Positions 34,428-43,808 of a DNA stretch of 64,000 nucleotides are shown here, piece by piece; within the stretch, counting starts at the first letter, position 1, and the number at the start of each line of letters is the position of its first letter. Source of the stretch: Labilithrix luteola (lineage in GTDB: Bacteria; Myxococcota_A; Polyangia; Polyangiales; Polyangiaceae); NCBI RefSeq assembly GCF_001263205.1, contig NZ_CP012333.1:4751001-4815000 (forward strand), in the 5' to 3' direction. The notes beneath the pieces are model-generated. The model worked only from the letters and a program-made list of their open reading frames with translations, made no database searches and was not told the DNA's origin. A program made the translations under genes and the position numbers.

Positions 34428-36347
34428 ATGAAACTTCGGTTCGCGCTCGCGTCGCTTGCCACCCTGGCGCTCGTGTTCGGTTCGTCCACGGCGTCGGCAA
34501 CGCTCACGTCGAGCGAGAAGGGGCAGATCAAGGACTTCGTCGCCTCGGCACGCACGGCCGATGCTGGGCGTGTTCGCTCGCTCGTGGCGCGAACCGATTT
34601 GGCGCCCGAAGAATCCGTGGCGGTTCTCAGCGAGGCTCTCACACAACTAGCCTTCACCGAGCAGCGGGCCGTGTTCCTACGCGAGCTCGTTTTCGGTGGG
34701 GCTTCGGCACCCTCGCGGCCGCTCGTCGCGCACGTGGTCGTGAAGAGCCTGCTTGCCCGTGCCGACGCCATCCACCAGAAGTACGCCTTGGGGCTCGATC
34801 GCGAGCCGCGCGCCCTGGCCGAGCTCACTTCGATCTACGCGTTCATCGATGGGACGATCGCCAACGCCGGCAAGCCGACGCTCGCCACGCACGATCCCAG
34901 CGCGGGTATTCCGTCGGCCACGTACGAGGAATGTTCGAAGGCGCTTCGTGACCATGTCGAGCACAACGCTCGCTGGCTCAAAGGCGATGCGGCCGTGCCG
35001 GACACGGTCGCTCGCACGCGCGCGCAGGCGCACCTCGCGCTCTTCGACATGCTCCCCGACGGGCTCACGCGCCGCGTGGACGCGGCCGATCGACTCGCTC
35101 TCAAAGGAGCGCGCCGGCAGATGCTCATCGAGTGGGGGATTCTGTTCGAAGACGGCGGAAAGCTCGAAGACGGCAAGGTCGAGCGCGTTCGTCAGCTGCT
35201 TGCCAAGCTAGGCTCCGTCCGCGGCGAGATCGAGGCGATTGCTTCGATCGACGATCCGCTACCGCTGACGGGACGCGGGCCGATCGTACAAGCGCCGCGC
35301 GACGAGGCGAATCCGTTCGGCGACGAGGTCACGCCCGGAACCTTCGATGGGCCGACGTCGGCCATCTCGCATTCGCTCGCCGTGATGGTGGCGAAGAAGG
35401 CGCTCGATGCGAAGAGCGATCTTCGCGCGCGTGCCGAGAAGGACGTCGTTGCAGCGTCCGGCGATCCGATGCGCATTCTCGGCAGGCCCCTCGCGCCGAG
35501 CGTGGAGCACGTGGTCGGAGCGGCCGTGCATCTCTTGCTCGTCGACGCGCCTCGCGCCGTGGATCTCGCGTTCGTCCGATTGCTCGATGCCCGGCCGGAG
35601 AGTGCCGCGTTGCTCTCCGACGCGATGGGAACGCTCGATGGAATCTCGGCGCCGGTGACCGCTCTCAAGCTCGCGCCCTACGGAGCGGCGACGGGCTTCA
35701 CACTCGAGGGGCACGCTTGGTCGATGGATCGAACGGGGCCGGCCCTCGCGGTGACCGGCGCGTCGCGCGATGGGAAGCTCGTGTCGCTCGCGTTCTTGTC
35801 GACGGCGAAGACGCCGCTCAAGGAGGCCGCGTCGTGGTCGGAGGGCGGGCTCTCGTTCTCCAAGCTACACGGCACTCCGCGCGCAGGTCTCGTTCCGGCG
35901 AGCGCGAAGGAGGGCCTCACCGTGAAGCTCGCGGGAACGGGCACGAAGGGCTACGACGTCATCGTCACGCGCGCGCCTTCGGACGACGTGCTGCTCGAAG
36001 GCGATCTCACCGTGAGCTCGGCGCCGGGCGGCATCGTGTTCCGCGCAGCTTCGGGGCGGGACGCGGTGAAGGGCGGCATGCTGCTCGTGACGCCGTCGGG
36101 GCGAGTGGCGATGGTCACCACCGACGACGCGGGGGCCGAGGCGCCTCTCTCGGCGCCGATCGAGCCTCCGCCCGCGATGCCGGTCCACGTTCGGATCGCC
36201 GTCAAAGGCACGAAGGTCGAGGCGACGGTGGGCAAGACCAAGCTCGAGGGCACGCTTCCCGCCGGCCTGGCGAAGGGCGACATCGGCTTCGTCGCCAAGC
36301 GTGGTGCCAACGTCGAATTTGCCGGCTTTTCCCTTCGCAAGCCATAG
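34428..36347 (+). CDS. Large exported protein with C-terminal jelly-roll-like domain
   Basis: A 639-residue protein. ATG 34428 gives a signal peptide ending in SASA (about residue 23). The first 400 residues are mostly helical, with no recognised motif (for example SEKGQIKDFVASARTADAG). The last 200 residues are beta-rich, with FTLEGHAWSMDRTGPA, VHVRIAVKGTKVEATVGKT and FAGFSLRKP. They resemble concanavalin-like (laminin-G/DUF1080) folds by strand pattern. Function unknown. An upstream in-frame ATG at 34374 would bury the signal peptide. Confidence 0.7.
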   Translation: MKLRFALASLATLALVFGSSTASATLTSSEKGQIKDFVASARTADAGRVRSLVARTDLAPEESVAVLSEALTQLAFTEQRAVFLRELVFGGASAPSRPLVAHVVVKSLLARADAIHQKYALGLDREPRALAELTSIYAFIDGTIANAGKPTLATHDPSAGIPSATYEECSKALRDHVEHNARWLKGDAAVPDTVARTRAQAHLALFDMLPDGLTRRVDAADRLALKGARRQMLIEWGILFEDGGKLEDGKVERVRQLLAKLGSVRGEIEAIASIDDPLPLTGRGPIVQAPRDEANPFGDEVTPGTFDGPTSAISHSLAVMVAKKALDAKSDLRARAEKDVVAASGDPMRILGRPLAPSVEHVVGAAVHLLLVDAPRAVDLAFVRLLDARPESAALLSDAMGTLDGISAPVTALKLAPYGAATGFTLEGHAWSMDRTGPALAVTGASRDGKLVSLAFLSTAKTPLKEAASWSEGGLSFSKLHGTPRAGLVPASAKEGLTVKLAGTGTKGYDVIVTRAPSDDVLLEGDLTVSSAPGGIVFRAASGRDAVKGGMLLVTPSGRVAMVTTDDAGAEAPLSAPIEPPPAMPVHVRIAVKGTKVEATVGKTKLEGTLPAGLAKGDIGFVAKRGANVEFAGFSLRKP

Positions 36348-36477
36348 CTCCGAAGCCCCTCAGAACGACCGGGGTTCGTGAAAAGTTTGCGACATAGCTG
36401 AGCTTTTGGCGACCGACGGTCGTTTTCTCCTGCCGCAAATTGGTCCGCGGAGGTGAGTGGGTGGGACACTTGCCTAC

Positions 36478-37851
36478 ATGGATCTTTGGCCGATCGTCGG
36501 GGGGGCGATCTTCGCAACCCTCGTTGTCGGCTGTGGAGGAGGAGACGCTCCCAACGGCGCCTCGTCGTCGCACGCTCAGCCGTCGCCGAACCAGGCGATG
36601 CCGGTCGAGACTGCGGAGACGAGCGTGGGGATTGGCGTGCGAGGCGCATCTGCGCCCGAGCCCCCGCTCCGGATCATCGTGGGTGGCGACCTGCTCCCGC
36701 ATCGGCCCAGCCTGATCTCCCCCGCGGCGATCGGAAATGCGCTAGCGCCGCTTGGCTCGCTGTTCGGCAAGGCGGACGCCGCTATCGCCAACTACGAAGC
36801 GGCGACGGGCGAGGTCGGCGACAAGACGGAGCGGCTTGCCTACGCCGCTCCGCGCGGCTGGCTCTCGGCGCTCCACGACGCCGGGCTCAAAGGCGTGACG
36901 GTCGCGAACAACCATACGTGCGACCTCGGCGAGTCCGGACTTTCGGCGACGCTCGAGGCGGCGCCCGCGAGCGGCATGCTCGCGCTCGGCGGTGACGCTC
37001 GCGACCCTTGGGCCCCTCAAGTTCTCGCGATGCGCGGCGGCCACACGGTCTGCGCCGTGGCGTGGACGACGCTCATGAACTCGCAGGGCGGCTGCGCGCG
37101 CTCCAAGCAGCTCGCCGTGGCTCCTCCCGGGCGCGTGGGCAACGCCAAGATCGATCGCGCCATTGCCCGATCGCTCGCCGAGTGCGACGCGACCGTCGCC
37201 ATCTTCCACGGCGGTCAGGAATACGTTCCGCAGACGAGCACGATTCTCGAACAGGCCAAGCACGCCGCCGATAGCGGCGCGGACGCCGTCATCATTCATC
37301 ACCCCCACGTGGCGTCGCCCGTCGTCGTCCACGAGACGCGTGACGGCCGCAAGGTCCCGATCTTCGCCTCCGTCGGCAACCTCGCCACGAATCAGGGCGA
37401 GTCGTGGAAGCCCTCCATGTTCCCGGTCATGCGGACGAACCGTCGACTCGTGTGCGTCAACGGCTGGACGCGCCTCGGCGTGCTCGCCGATCTCGCCTTC
37501 TCGTTCTCGGACGATTCGGTGCGACTCGACTGGGGCTTCCACCTCTCGTGGACCGACAACCAGCATGCGCAGGACCGCAAGGTCGCCGTGCCCAAAATCG
37601 AGACGCGGCTCCTCGATCCGACGGCGGATCGGGTGATCATCGATCGCTTGAAGGAAGACACCGCCGGCCCCAACGCCCTCTTCTCCGATCCGTGCTGGTT
37701 CGAGCGCGCCGGAGCGAACGACGCGCGTTGCTCGGCAACGTTCGCCCACACGTCGCGCTTCTCCGAAGCCGCTGCGATGGTCGAACCCGTCGGCAAGTCG
37801 CCCGCCGCCAAAGCCAAGAAGCCCAGTCACAAGCGCTCGCCTCGACGCTGA
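36478..37851 (+). CDS. CapA-family lipoprotein (metallophosphatase fold)
   Basis: A 457-residue protein. Signal LWPIVGGAIFATLVVGC gives a lipobox Cys near 19. The CapA/PgsA-type metal site is present: VGGDLLPH (about 73-80), IANYEAATG, VANNHTCDLGESG, FHGGQEYVP and IIHHPHV. These proteins take part in poly-gamma-glutamate or capsule synthesis and in other phosphatase reactions outside the cytoplasm. A Lys-rich tail ends the chain. ATG 36478 is preferred to GTG 36457, as it places the lipobox correctly. No pgs or cap genes are adjacent. Confidence 0.85.
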   Translation: MDLWPIVGGAIFATLVVGCGGGDAPNGASSSHAQPSPNQAMPVETAETSVGIGVRGASAPEPPLRIIVGGDLLPHRPSLISPAAIGNALAPLGSLFGKADAAIANYEAATGEVGDKTERLAYAAPRGWLSALHDAGLKGVTVANNHTCDLGESGLSATLEAAPASGMLALGGDARDPWAPQVLAMRGGHTVCAVAWTTLMNSQGGCARSKQLAVAPPGRVGNAKIDRAIARSLAECDATVAIFHGGQEYVPQTSTILEQAKHAADSGADAVIIHHPHVASPVVVHETRDGRKVPIFASVGNLATNQGESWKPSMFPVMRTNRRLVCVNGWTRLGVLADLAFSFSDDSVRLDWGFHLSWTDNQHAQDRKVAVPKIETRLLDPTADRVIIDRLKEDTAGPNALFSDPCWFERAGANDARCSATFAHTSRFSEAAAMVEPVGKSPAAKAKKPSHKRSPRR

Positions 37852-37861
37852 CGCGGTCGGC

Positions 37862-40800
37862 TCACGCTGCGCGGAATGCGCGCGTGACGGCGTCGGCGAG
37901 GATCTCCGGCTTCGTGGGCTTCGGTACGTGGCAGTAGAAGCCCGCTCGGCGTGCGCGCTGCGCATCCTCGGTGCGGGCGTACGCCGTGACGGCGACGGCG
38001 GGGACCTGCGCGAGTGGCCCGGGCAACTGTCGCACGCGCTGCAAGAGGGCGTAGCCATCCTCTTCGGGCATGCCGATGTCGCTCACGAGGACGTCCGGCG
38101 TGAACGATGGAAGGATGGTCATGGCTTCCCGCGCCGAGCCGGCCACGGCGACCGTGGCGCCATACGAGACGAGTGCCTCTTTCAAGACGTCACGCGCGTC
38201 GGGATGGTCGTCGACCACGAGCACGCGAATGCCTCGGAGAGCGCTGCTCTCGCTCGGAGGTGGAATGCTCGGCACCGCCGACGGCGGCTCGGACACCTCC
38301 TGCGCCGCGTTGTTCGCCGCCGATTCGACGGCTGCACACACCGGCAGCTCTACGCGGAACGTCGCCCCGCGCCCGACCCCGGCGCTCTCCACCGAAACGT
38401 GACCGCCGTGCAGCTCGACGAGGTGACGCACGATGGCGAGCCCCAGCCCGAGCCCGCCTTCACGTCGCGTGCTCGAGCTGTCTCCCTGACTGAAGCGGTC
38501 GAAGACGAAAGGGAGCATCCGGCGATCGATACCGACACCGTCGTCCTCGACTTCCAGCACGATCGGCGCGCACGCGGCCTCGTCGGCCGGCGCACGCCGA
38601 CGCAAGCGAAGCTGGACGCGCCCCCCGGCGGGCGTGAACTTGATCGCGTTCGACAGCAGATTCCAGACTATCTGACGTAGTCGCTCGGCATCACCGAGGA
38701 GCGAGAACTCACCTTGGCCATGGTCGAAGGTGACGCGAATCTGCTTGGCCGTGGCCGATGTTTTGAGCGACTCGATCGTCTCGGCGATGATCGGGGCGAG
38801 TGACACCTGCCTTTCGTCGATGTGGAGCGTGCCGCGGATGATGCGCGAGACATCGAGGATGTCGTTGATGATCGTCGCCTGGGCCCGGGCGTTGCGCGCG
38901 ATGACGGCGATGCCTTTCTCGAGCGTCGCCGGATCGTTCTTCCGTTTCGTCTGGAGAATGGATGCCCAGCCGGTGAGCGACGCCAAAGGCGTTCGAAGCT
39001 CGTGCGAGACGACGGCGAGGAACTCGTCCTTCATGCGGCTTGCGTGCTCCGCCGCGGCGCGGGCGCCTTGGGCCTCCGTCTCCGCTCGCCGCCGCGCGAG
39101 GGCTTGCGCGAGCTGACCGGCGATGGCGCGCGCGATGCGAAGCTCCTCGTTGCGGAACCGGTGCTGTTCGCTCGAATACACGATGAACTTTCCGAGCACG
39201 TCGTCGCGATGGACCAGCGGAAAGATGGCGAGCGCGCGGATGTTCTCTTCGAGGCAAAGGGCGCGATAGGGCTCCATCGACGGATCGGTATCGACGTCGG
39301 ACACCAACGTTTGTTTCGAGACACGCCGGTGTTGGCGTGCAGCGCGGGCGAGCTCGTCCTGGAAGTTCGCCGAGAGGCCATGCGATGCGGCGACCGACGG
39401 CTCGCCGTCCCCCGGGAACACCACGATCGCGCACCGACCGATTTTCGGCACGAGCTGCAGCGCATCGATCGCCGCGTCGTAGACTTCGCCGATGGTCCTG
39501 GCCCGGTTGACGGCCTCACCGAGCTTGAAGAGCAGCGCCATCTCGTTACGTGCATGCTGGGCTGCTTCGTAGAGGCGTGCGCGAACGAGTCCCTGCGCGC
39601 AATGCTCGGCGACGAGCATGAGGTACATGCGCTGTTCGTCGTCGAACGGACGAGGCGCATCGAATCCGAACGAGACGGCGCCGACCACCTCGTCGTGCGC
39701 CACGAGTGGAAGGCACGCGAACGAGGGGATCTCGGAGAAGCGAGGCGCCACCAAGGGGTATCGTGCGACGAAGTCCTCTTGGGAGACGACGAAGATCGGG
39801 GTTCGTTCGCGCACGCACTGGGCCAAGGGAAAGTCGGACTCGATCGGGATCGTCTCGAAGAGCGACCGCGGATAACGAGCGACGAGATCCATCCGAATGA
39901 CGCGCAGCGTGTGCGTCTGATGCTCGACCATCCAGATGACCGCGCTCCGCGCTCCAACCGCCCGAATCCCGTGGTCGACGATGGCGTCGCCGACCTCCTC
40001 GACCGTGAGCGCCGACGCCAGGTCGGTCATGATGGCCTGCAGGCGTGCGAGCTTCTGAGCGGCGTCTTCGCTCTCCGCGCGCGCCTTTTGCTCTTCTTGG
40101 TAACGACGCGCGCTCTCGAGTGCGAGGCCTGCGTTGAGCGCCAGCTGCTCCGCGGTGTCGAGGTCCGCTGGCCCATAGCTCCGTTCGGGATCCGTGAGGA
40201 CCAACGACACAGCGGCGACGACGCGATTGTCCACGATGAGTGGAACGAGCATGCCCGAGTAGAACCCGAGGCGGCGGAGGAGCCGATAGTGCTCCTGCGA
40301 AGAGGCGACCTGTCGGAGGGTCTTTTCGGTGAAGCGAGGGATTACTTCGGCGATGCCGCTCGCGAAGACACGCGACACGCCCGAAGATTCGCCGAGGCGC
40401 AGCGGAAACTTCTCGTTCAACGCGCGTGCAATGGTGTCCTTCTCGGCGTCGGCCCATAGGCCGGCCTCGACCTGGAGGACTCCGTCGCCTCGCCGAACGA
40501 ACACGGCGCATGCATCGGCGAACGCGGGCACGATGAGCTTTACGAGCTGACGAAGGCGCGCGCGCGGATCAAGCGAGGCTGCCAAGAGGCGCGGGACGGA
40601 CTGGGCGAGGAACGACGCGCGCCGATGCGCGGCCTGTGCATCCTCCAGCATCGCCGAACCGGCGAGCTCGAAGTCGCAGACGTAGCCCACCGCCGTCGCG
40701 GAGCCCGAGTCACGGAGCGCGAGGCAGCGAGCGTAGAGGCGAATTCGCGAGCGGTCGAAGCGCTCGATCATCACCTCCTCCGGAGGACCACCCACGTCGA

Positions 40801-41119
40801 CGTGCGTCGTCATCCACGTGGCGAGCGAACACGTCCGTCCTCGCGCGTCGACCACCTCGAACCGAAGTGGTGTCGTGAGGTCGGCCTTCGCGAGGCGCCC
40901 CGACCAGACGTCGAACGCACGCTGGCTCGCGACGCATACCTCGTGCGTGCGATCGCACACGAGTACGGCTCGACCTGAACGGTCGATGAGGCCCCGGATG
41001 TGGTCGCGCCGATCAGGCGCATCGATCGGGATACGCTCGAGTTCGGAGAGGAGGTTTTCGAGCTCGGCGCGAACGGTCAGGCCGTCGTTCGCCGTGTCCG
41101 TCGAACGCATCGAAGGCAC
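37862..41119 (-). CDS. Hybrid sensor histidine kinase with GAF domains and C-terminal receiver
   Basis: A 1085-residue cytosolic sensor. A PAS-like start (about 20-155) precedes three GAF-type domains (about 175-340, 360-515 and 530-690). The HisKA helix carries SHELRTPL with His706. The ATPase domain holds NLLSNAIKFTP (N box), VEDDGVGIDR and GLGLGLAIV. The receiver (about 960-1085) has VLVVDDHPDA and phospho-acceptor Asp1014 in LVSDIGMPEEDG, with a late KP pair. No membrane segments are visible, so it senses internal signals. No response regulator or promoter target is next door. The divergent MoxR gene starts 23 bases from its ATG. Confidence 0.9.
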   Translation of the reverse strand: MPSMRSTDTANDGLTVRAELENLLSELERIPIDAPDRRDHIRGLIDRSGRAVLVCDRTHEVCVASQRAFDVWSGRLAKADLTTPLRFEVVDARGRTCSLATWMTTHVDVGGPPEEVMIERFDRSRIRLYARCLALRDSGSATAVGYVCDFELAGSAMLEDAQAAHRRASFLAQSVPRLLAASLDPRARLRQLVKLIVPAFADACAVFVRRGDGVLQVEAGLWADAEKDTIARALNEKFPLRLGESSGVSRVFASGIAEVIPRFTEKTLRQVASSQEHYRLLRRLGFYSGMLVPLIVDNRVVAAVSLVLTDPERSYGPADLDTAEQLALNAGLALESARRYQEEQKARAESEDAAQKLARLQAIMTDLASALTVEEVGDAIVDHGIRAVGARSAVIWMVEHQTHTLRVIRMDLVARYPRSLFETIPIESDFPLAQCVRERTPIFVVSQEDFVARYPLVAPRFSEIPSFACLPLVAHDEVVGAVSFGFDAPRPFDDEQRMYLMLVAEHCAQGLVRARLYEAAQHARNEMALLFKLGEAVNRARTIGEVYDAAIDALQLVPKIGRCAIVVFPGDGEPSVAASHGLSANFQDELARAARQHRRVSKQTLVSDVDTDPSMEPYRALCLEENIRALAIFPLVHRDDVLGKFIVYSSEQHRFRNEELRIARAIAGQLAQALARRRAETEAQGARAAAEHASRMKDEFLAVVSHELRTPLASLTGWASILQTKRKNDPATLEKGIAVIARNARAQATIINDILDVSRIIRGTLHIDERQVSLAPIIAETIESLKTSATAKQIRVTFDHGQGEFSLLGDAERLRQIVWNLLSNAIKFTPAGGRVQLRLRRRAPADEAACAPIVLEVEDDGVGIDRRMLPFVFDRFSQGDSSSTRREGGLGLGLAIVRHLVELHGGHVSVESAGVGRGATFRVELPVCAAVESAANNAAQEVSEPPSAVPSIPPPSESSALRGIRVLVVDDHPDARDVLKEALVSYGATVAVAGSAREAMTILPSFTPDVLVSDIGMPEEDGYALLQRVRQLPGPLAQVPAVAVTAYARTEDAQRARRAGFYCHVPKPTKPEILADAVTRAFRAA

Positions 41120-41142
41120 CTTGTGCTACGCATGCATTTCCC

Positions 41143-42459
41143 GTGTCGAAGCCTGCTCCGCTCGCCGAAGCTCGTCCTCTCGCCGTTCCGGTGGGGCATC
41201 GCCTCGAACGCGTGCTCACACTCGCCTATCGCGCACGCCGAGCCGTGCTGCTCGAAGGGCCCACGGGCATCGGCAAAAGTGAAATCGTCGCACGTGTCGC
41301 GCAGGCACTCGGAATCGGCGTTACCGTTCTGGATCTCAGCTTGCTCGAGCCGCCGGACCTCGTCGGCCTGCCGGTCGTCCGCGACGGGCGCACGCACTAC
41401 GCACTACCGAACGTTCTCCCCTCGGGAGGTGCCGGCATTCTCTTGCTCGAGGAGCTGAACCGCGCCGAGCGGTACATTCAGCAACCTGCTCTCCAGCTGC
41501 TTTCGGCGAGGCGCCTGCACGAGTACGAGCTGCCTCCTGGCTGGATCTGCGTGGCCACGATCAACCCGCAGACCTCGGAGTACCAGGTCACGACGCTCGA
41601 CAAGGCGCTGCGCGCCCGCTTCCTCCAGATCTCGGTGAGGCCCGATCGCGCCGCGTGGCTGGCCTGGGCGCAAGGGCGGGGGCTACACCCCGGCATCATC
41701 GCGCTCGCGCAGACGCACGAGCGCATCCTCGACGACGTTCCCCCGCGAACGTGGACGTACACGTCGGAACTGCTCTCGGCCCTCTCACCCGAAGAGCTCG
41801 AAGACGGCGCGCTCTTGCGGGATGCTCTCGGCGGCTATTTGCCTGCCGCCTGGGTCGAGGCGCTGATTTCGTCGAAGGGCAGCTGGGGCTCGCGCTTGTC
41901 GTTCGACATTCGCGACCTGCTCTCGAAGTACACGCCGGATTCTCCGCTCGCGAAGGAGATTGCCGGCTATCGCGCGCAGGGCAAGACGGACCGTCTCGAC
42001 GAGCTCGTTCATCGCCTGGGGTCGCTCCTCGCGGGGCCCGAGGCCGGCGTTCTCGTGGCGGAGCGGCAGATCACGCTCTCGTCGTTCGAAGCGCTTCTGG
42101 CTGACCTACCGGGGGATCAACGCGAGAAGTTGCAAGAAGCTCTCGGTCAGAACGCCACCGCAACGCCGCTCGTCGACGTCATCCCCGCCGAGCTGCTCCA
42201 GAGCTACCTCGGAAGCCCCGCCGAGCAGAAGCTCACGGCGTGGAAGAATGATCCCATCAAGCACCATCGCGTGGCGCTCGCCGTCACCGCGCTGCGTGCT
42301 TGGGTCGAACAACCCGCCCGCCTGCCGGAGTTGAAGCGAAGCAACACGGCGCGCGCCAACCTCGGCCACCTCCTCGTGCAGCTCCGCGAGAAGCATGCGC
42401 TGCCGCTCGTCGAGACGCTCAAGCGAGTAGGTGTGACGCCGCTCCGGCCGTCGTCGTGA
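41143..42459 (+). CDS. MoxR-type AAA+ ATPase
   Basis: A 438-residue ATPase. Walker A GPTGIGKS (Gly39-Ser46), Walker B ILLLEELNRA (about 105-114), and downstream CVATINPQ (sensor) and the DKALRARFLQI arginine-finger region fit the MoxR class. The C-terminal 180 residues are helical and unrecognised. MoxR ATPases act as chaperones or metal-insertion helpers for a VWA partner. Here the partner begins inside its stop codon (GTGA, 42456-42459), so the two are coupled. First gene of the pair; divergent from the sensor kinase. Confidence 0.9.
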   Translation: MSKPAPLAEARPLAVPVGHRLERVLTLAYRARRAVLLEGPTGIGKSEIVARVAQALGIGVTVLDLSLLEPPDLVGLPVVRDGRTHYALPNVLPSGGAGILLLEELNRAERYIQQPALQLLSARRLHEYELPPGWICVATINPQTSEYQVTTLDKALRARFLQISVRPDRAAWLAWAQGRGLHPGIIALAQTHERILDDVPPRTWTYTSELLSALSPEELEDGALLRDALGGYLPAAWVEALISSKGSWGSRLSFDIRDLLSKYTPDSPLAKEIAGYRAQGKTDRLDELVHRLGSLLAGPEAGVLVAERQITLSSFEALLADLPGDQREKLQEALGQNATATPLVDVIPAELLQSYLGSPAEQKLTAWKNDPIKHHRVALAVTALRAWVEQPARLPELKRSNTARANLGHLLVQLREKHALPLVETLKRVGVTPLRPSS

Positions 42460-43808
42460 GCAAGCCCCGCGCAGGATCCGGCAAGGCCGACCCCAAGGGA
42501 TCGTCGCGCTCCAAGTTCTTTCCGCCGCTCGAGCGCGAAGAGCCCGAGACCGCGCCTCTCGTCACGTTGCCCGAGCGCGCGAGCAAGAGCGAGATCGCGG
42601 CATGGCTCGATGCGTTCGTGCGCGATCCGGGCTTTCTCGAGGCCTATCCGTACTACGCGGCCATCCTCGCCAAGATCTCGCCCGTCGCCGATCCGTCCGT
42701 GAAGCGCATGGCCTTGTCCCTGCACGACGGCCGTTTCTTCCTGCACGTGAACGTCGACTCGTTCATGGCCGAGCCACACTTCTTGCGAGGCGTCCTTCTC
42801 CACGAGGTCCACCATCTCGTCCTCGGTCATCTGACGCACCCGAAGTTCGCCGAATGCGAGGAGCCCGAGCTCATGGACCTCGCCATCGAGATGTCGGCCA
42901 ACGAATACATCGAGGAGGCGCTGCCTCCGCACGTGAACTTCCGTGCGTACGCCGCTGCTGGTCTCCGCCCGGGGCAGAGCACGATGGAGCGCTACGAGCT
43001 GCTCGTCACGCACCTCCGCAACACGGGCGCGCGTCCGAAGCCCTCGGCGGGGGAGCAGGCCTCGGGCACGATCGACGAGCATCGGTTCCTACGTCGTGGC
43101 GACGAGTCGCCCGGGGGCGTCTCGCAGAACGCGCTCCTCGTCTCGCGGGCGGCCTCCGAGCTTCCTCCGCCGCCCAAAGAAGACACCGAGACACGCGGAG
43201 GCATGCGCCGGTGGCTCGTGGCCGGTCGCTCGCCCGGGCGCCTCGTCGAAGAGCTCGCCGACACGTTGATCGCGCCCGAGTCGTTCATCGACTGGCGCGA
43301 AGCCCTGAAGATGTTCGTGGCGCGTGCACGTGCGCCGGTCCACACGTGGTCGAGACCGAGTCGGCGCTTTCCCGAACGCATCTACGAAGTGCCCGGGCGA
43401 ACGTGGGCGCCGCGCCCCTCGGACGATCCGAGTCTGCTCGTCGCGATCGACACATCGCTCAGCATGACGCGGCCCGAGCTCGACGAGATCGCTCGTCAGC
43501 TCGCGCTGCTCTCCGAACGCGCGCACCTCACCATCGCCGAGTGCGACGTCGAGATCACGCGGACGTATCCCTTCGCGCGGACGCTGGACCACGTCGTCGG
43601 ACGCGGCGGCACCGATCTCCGACCCGTGTTCGAACCGAACTATCTCGCCGCGCAGCGGGTCGACGGCGTCGTCTACTTCACCGACGGCGAAGGACCGTTC
43701 CCCGAGTCGCCGCCGCCGTTGCCCGTCCTTTGGATCCTGACGAAGCCGCACGCGTTCCGATGCCCGTGGGGCGAGCGCGCGTGGCTCAAGCGGCGGCCTC
43801 GCTTCTGA
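42456..43808 (+). CDS. DUF2201-type protein: metallopeptidase-like domain plus VWA
   Basis: A 450-residue protein. The N-terminal domain has a zinc-peptidase motif, LLHEVHHLVLGH (His116, Glu117, His120). The C-terminal domain has a VWA metal site, AIDTSLS (Asp332, Ser334, Ser336) with a later RGGTDLRP. That combination matches DUF2201 proteins, which pair with MoxR ATPases. GTG 42456 overlaps the MoxR stop by four bases. A role in maturing or destroying a target complex is suggested for the pair, but no substrate is known. Its last 23 bases overlap the converging subtilase gene. Confidence 0.85.
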   Translation: MSKPRAGSGKADPKGSSRSKFFPPLEREEPETAPLVTLPERASKSEIAAWLDAFVRDPGFLEAYPYYAAILAKISPVADPSVKRMALSLHDGRFFLHVNVDSFMAEPHFLRGVLLHEVHHLVLGHLTHPKFAECEEPELMDLAIEMSANEYIEEALPPHVNFRAYAAAGLRPGQSTMERYELLVTHLRNTGARPKPSAGEQASGTIDEHRFLRRGDESPGGVSQNALLVSRAASELPPPPKEDTETRGGMRRWLVAGRSPGRLVEELADTLIAPESFIDWREALKMFVARARAPVHTWSRPSRRFPERIYEVPGRTWAPRPSDDPSLLVAIDTSLSMTRPELDEIARQLALLSERAHLTIAECDVEITRTYPFARTLDHVVGRGGTDLRPVFEPNYLAAQRVDGVVYFTDGEGPFPESPPPLPVLWILTKPHAFRCPWGERAWLKRRPRF